This document shows, one piece after another, positions 62,201 through 64,000 of a stretch of 64,000 nucleotides of DNA. The DNA lies in NCBI GenBank assembly GCA_030141605.1, contig JAQGDQ010000023.1:862328-926327 (forward strand), written 5' to 3'. Position numbers and translations under genes: made by a program. A model generated the notes under the pieces. That model did no database searches and was not told where the DNA came from. It saw only the letters and a program-made list of their open reading frames with translations. Position 1 is the first letter of the stretch. Each line of letters begins with the position of its first letter. The DNA comes from Tubiluchus corallicola (lineage: Eukaryota; Priapulida; Priapulimorpha; Priapulimorphida; Tubiluchidae).

Positions 62201-63094
62201 GTTGAAATGCTACTGGCTAAGAAAGAATTCAATAGTTAGTTGACACCTTAACATTTGTACTGCGAGTGACTTTTGGATTTTTCTTGTGCTGCCTGCAAGT
62301 GACGCTGAACCACACACAAGGTCAGCGAGTTATGCTCTGCAAACAACCACTTTACAAGGAAGAATGAGTTTTAGTGAGTGTCATAGTAATAATAACACCT
62401 AAAACTTGCAGAGTTGTATTCGGACCAGAACAAGTAATGTTGAACCCAGATGAGCAATTCACACAACTGAGTTTATCAGGTGGTAAACCGAAAAAACCCA
62501 ATGTGATCAAAGCATTATGCTTGCTACTGGGACCCGATTTTTTCACCGACATAGTAACCGTGGAAACAGCTGACCATGCCCGCTTGCAGCTTCAGCTGGC
62601 ATACAACTGGTAACTGCTTTAAATTTGGTTTTATTGTGTGTGTATCCTGTAACACTTCTAAGACGTCCAAATGTGTGTTATTTTACATGCCAGGGTAATT
62701 TTATTTGTTACCAACAACAATTTACTTCTCATTTATATTGGATTTTAAACATGTAATTGTACACTATTCCAAATGATTACTTTTTAACATTCAACAGAGT
62801 AATCGTGTTTTGTCTTACCCTAAAAAAATTTGCTATTGAAATATACGATAATTTTTACGATGTGAGTACACTAAGCACTGTATCGTCCCACATCTCCATC
62901 TACCTTACCGTTAGTATAAAAATGATTCATCACTGATAAAGGTAATTTTCTGCAGGCATTTTGATCTGGGAAATAAGGAGTCTGATTCCTATAAGCTTTT
63001 TAGCGTTGCTGATTTTGTGGGTGATGCTTGCAAGGCTATTGCATCTCGTATCAGGGGCTCCGTAGCTGCTGTGCCTTTTGATGATTTCCATAAG
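47143..63094 (+). CDS. MVP: major vault protein, N-terminal 668 residues (3' end beyond window)
   Basis: MVP is the main wall protein of the cytoplasmic vault particle. Fourteen coding exons: 47143-47294, 48324-48519, 50523-50646, 50951-51082, 51279-51373, 51887-52012, 55499-55609, 56972-57097, 57453-57602, 59035-59253, 59505-59567, 60843-61015, 62412-62609, 62956-63094; all GT-AG and phase consistent, open throughout. The N-terminal structural repeats are clear ([58 protein letters not shown]), then the shoulder ([52 protein letters not shown]). ATG 47143 is chosen because the next motif lies a human-like distance downstream; an acceptor at 47133 implies a 5' non-coding exon. Unusual point: exons 10 and 11 both carry the VRAV-TYML segment, making the protein about 70 residues longer than the human one up to this point. 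Confidence 0.97.
48324..48519 (+). CDS. MVP: MVP exon 2
   Basis: Sixty-five codons. It reads [17 protein letters not shown], a linker with DKDGKP, then [19 protein letters not shown]. Donor CAG|GTAATA, phase 0. Confidence 0.96.
48520..50522. other. MVP intron 2, nothing identified
   Basis: Two kilobases of AT-rich sequence with a short GGTGACCATTGATGGTGACC repeat near 49725-49765. No repeats with clear ends. Confidence 0.4.
50523..50646 (+). CDS. MVP: MVP exon 3
   Basis: Reads [20 protein letters not shown] and ends [11 protein letters not shown] with the Gly codon split (G|GT). Acceptor GATAACAG. Confidence 0.96.
50951..51082 (+). CDS. MVP: MVP exon 4
   Basis: Reads [35 protein letters not shown], then DRVTG with the Gly split. 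One vault repeat unit. Confidence 0.96.
51279..51373 (+). CDS. MVP: MVP exon 5
   Basis: Reads [20 protein letters not shown] and ends in AYILTEK. Donor AAG|GTGATA, phase 0. Confidence 0.96.
51887..52012 (+). CDS. MVP: MVP exon 6
   Basis: Forty-two codons: [16 protein letters not shown], then NGEEWLITF and THIPHVYEA. Acceptor ATTACAG, donor GCG|GTACAT. Confidence 0.95.
52361..53053. mobile_element. 693-bp hAT-like element with 6-bp duplication
   Basis: Ends CAGAGATGAGAA and, inverted, CAGGGATGAGCA. TTCCTC lies directly outside both ends (52355-52360 and 53054-53059). The right part holds a GC-rich palindromic block (GGGGGCTTCGCCCCC) unlike anything else in the window. No long frame. In MVP intron 6. 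Confidence 0.7.
54107..54769. mobile_element. 663-bp hAT-like element
   Basis: Ends CAGGGGTGCCCA and, inverted, CAGGGGTGACCA. Outer octamers AGTTTTAG and CATTATAG agree at only five of eight bases, so the duplication is decayed or misjudged. Inside are two ATTGGCT words and GGGTATAAAAATT, a promoter-like arrangement without an attached gene. In MVP intron 6. Confidence 0.6.
55499..55609 (+). CDS. MVP: MVP exon 7
   Basis: Thirty-seven codons: [20 protein letters not shown], then [17 protein letters not shown]. It is preceded by the 3.5-kb intron that holds two hAT-like elements. Confidence 0.95.
55765..55915. repeat. TTTG/TTTA-rich simple sequence
   Basis: Impure repeats of TTTG, TTTA and GTTTGTTTG in MVP intron 7. 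Confidence 0.7.
56972..57097 (+). CDS. MVP: MVP exon 8
   Basis: Forty-two codons: [20 protein letters not shown], then [11 protein letters not shown]. Donor GCC|GTATGT. Confidence 0.95.
57453..57602 (+). CDS. MVP: MVP exon 9
   Basis: Fifty codons: [20 protein letters not shown], then [19 protein letters not shown]. It ends phase 0 exactly where VRAV follows in other MVPs, so either exon 10 or exon 11 could follow in frame. Confidence 0.95.
57798..58491. mobile_element. pogo/Tigger-like element, copy B
   Basis: TA at 57796-57797 and 58492-58493. Right end inverted: CAGTAAGTTCTCGCTTAACG; left end CAGTAATCGCTTCATGTC, more diverged. Internal blocks shared with copy A include AACCTGTTG-TATA, GTAGAAATATGAATAAA and TTACTTTCTATGGAAGTC. 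In MVP intron 9. Confidence 0.75.
59035..59253 (+). CDS. MVP: MVP exon 10: first copy of the VRAV-TYML segment
   Basis: A 219-bp exon in phase 0 at both ends (73 codons). It reads [20 protein letters not shown], then [12 protein letters not shown], and goes on for about 40 residues ([17 protein letters not shown]) with no counterpart I know in MVP. Its first 40 residues parallel exons 11 plus 12. Because its length is divisible by three it could be skipped without changing frame. Confidence 0.8.
59505..59567 (+). CDS. MVP: MVP exon 11: second copy of the VRAV-TYML segment
   Basis: A 63-bp, phase 0 exon reading [21 protein letters not shown], with good sites (TTGTAG acceptor, TCA|GTAAGT donor). 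Joined to exon 12 (MLPAVEDLL) it gives the usual MVP order. Confidence 0.88.
59568..60842. other. MVP intron 11, nothing identified
   Basis: AT-rich intron between the short exon 11 and exon 12, without delimited repeats. Confidence 0.4.
60843..61015 (+). CDS. MVP: MVP exon 12
   Basis: Reads [20 protein letters not shown], a basic stretch, then [19 protein letters not shown]. Donor AG|GTAGCT, phase 2. Confidence 0.95.
61060..61220. repeat. GA then GTGTGGT-type simple repeats
   Basis: (GA)n from about 61066 to 61125, then GGTGTGGTGTGATGAGGTGG-like units to about 61220. It gives His/Thr- and Leu/Ser-rich false frames on the minus strand. In MVP intron 12. Confidence 0.9.
62412..62609 (+). CDS. 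MVP: MVP exon 13: shoulder domain
   Basis: Reads [40 protein letters not shown], then RLQLQLAYN. Core of the shoulder domain, nearly invariant in animals. Donor TG|GTAACT. Confidence 0.97.
62956..63094 (+). CDS. MVP: MVP exon 14: shoulder domain
   Basis: Reads [38 protein letters not shown], then FDDFHK. The next exon, normally starting NSARII, is not in the remaining 900 bp. Confidence 0.96.
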
Positions 63095-64000
63095 GTTAGT
63101 GTTAATATTTATACATTTAACTCGGTTATTGAACATCATGTAGCCAATTTATAGTGATTCACTTCAATTTGTCAAGATGAGAAGGCAAAGTGCAGGTACA
63201 ATGGTATATCGACGTCATCTCGGCTACTGAAATTAAGATAGCACTGAGGCAGGTCAGTGAGTGGATGGTGAACCACTTTAATTCTTCCTCTGAGCGATTA
63301 CGTATGCCATGCTGACTATGGCTGTTCACTTCATAGAGAGGATGTATATACATCCAAATGTGGCTAAGACACCTTTGGCAGTTCATCCATCTTACAGGCA
63401 TATCCTTGATAATAAGTCAGGTTCACGTTGTTGTAAATGTTGCATTATTCTAGTTGAACAAAAACAAAAATAAATTAATTTAATTTTAAGCCATTGCTAA
63501 TAAAACCTTTATTCTATCACAGCAATGTAAGTTAAACTTTCATAATTTCAATGCATAATAAGTACAAGCATACACAAGTTTTATCACAATTGCTGCACAA
63601 AACACTTTAAATTTTCACATCACAAGAATAGCATTTTTTGACATATCAGATAGTTAGTGTATACAGAACTGCATAGCTTATATAAACTTTACGAAGAAGC
63701 CAGTTAACTGCCAATGCATATGAAGTCACGTGATCAAGCCAGCATAAAACTATATAATGAAACCATGTAGGTAACCTGTAGGAGCAAAACTGCAAACCTA
63801 CAGACAAACGTGTACAGATTATTTATGAGCAACAGAAGATATTAATTTAACTAAGTGTTTTCAAAGTAAAAAAAAATATTTGAAAGGAGCAAAACTGCAA
63901 TATTGATCAAAGTATAAAAATGAAAAATAATTACAAAAACCTAGAATTGAACTCATGCCACATGCGTCGTGACACTCCGGAGAACAAACGACAAAAAACT
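63095..64000. other. MVP intron 14, start only
   Basis: Follows donor AAG|GTTAGT. No further MVP exon before the window ends. Confidence 0.6.

Overview
The window is a piece of an animal nuclear genome: AT-rich, with short exons (mostly 60-220 bp), GT-AG introns of several hundred bases to about 4 kb, microsatellites, LINEs and many small DNA transposons. Three conserved genes are recognisable and a fourth, apparently new one can be modelled. A vault major protein gene argues against flies and Caenorhabditis, which lack vaults. Nothing read here fixes the phylum: a sponge, cnidarian, lophotrochozoan or other invertebrate all remain possible.

Layout. 4.8-10.4 kb (+): the last three coding exons of an UNC93A-like multi-spanning membrane protein; its 5' part was not found and probably lies outside the window. 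13.7-17.6 kb (+): a four-exon gene, modelled here, for a secreted protein with two copies of a six-cysteine module joined by a Ser/Thr/Asn-rich linker; I do not recognise the family. 17.9-32.2 kb (-): complete GPN1, the GPN-loop GTPase linked to RNA polymerase II nuclear import, in ten coding exons (385 residues), including a probable minor-class (U12) intron and a probable GC-AG intron. 33-45.5 kb: transposon-rich spacer with two CR1/jockey-like LINE regions. 47.1-63.1 kb (+): major vault protein, first fourteen coding exons (668 residues); the shoulder end, cap helix and cap ring lie beyond the window. MVP carries a tandem duplication of the VRAV-TYML segment that other MVPs I know have once.

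GPN1 and MVP are transcribed away from each other across about 15 kb of repeats. GPN1 and the cysteine-rich gene converge, with stop codons 377 bp apart and predicted poly(A) signals that would make their 3' UTRs overlap. The conserved genes share no pathway (membrane transport/trafficking, Pol II assembly, vault particle); the clustering looks incidental.

Repeats. At least nine DNA transposon copies can be delimited by terminal inverted repeats and target duplications: three copies of one TTAA-flanked family, a 2-kb TTAA element sitting inside a LINE, a piggyBac-like element, two pogo/Tigger-like copies (one split by a hAT element with a perfect 8-bp duplication) and further hAT-like elements. 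There are also two fold-back elements, tRNA-derived SINE heads, a 28-copy 36-bp minisatellite in a GPN1 intron, and several dinucleotide tracts. All exon boundaries come from reading splice sites and protein similarity by eye; no search was run.
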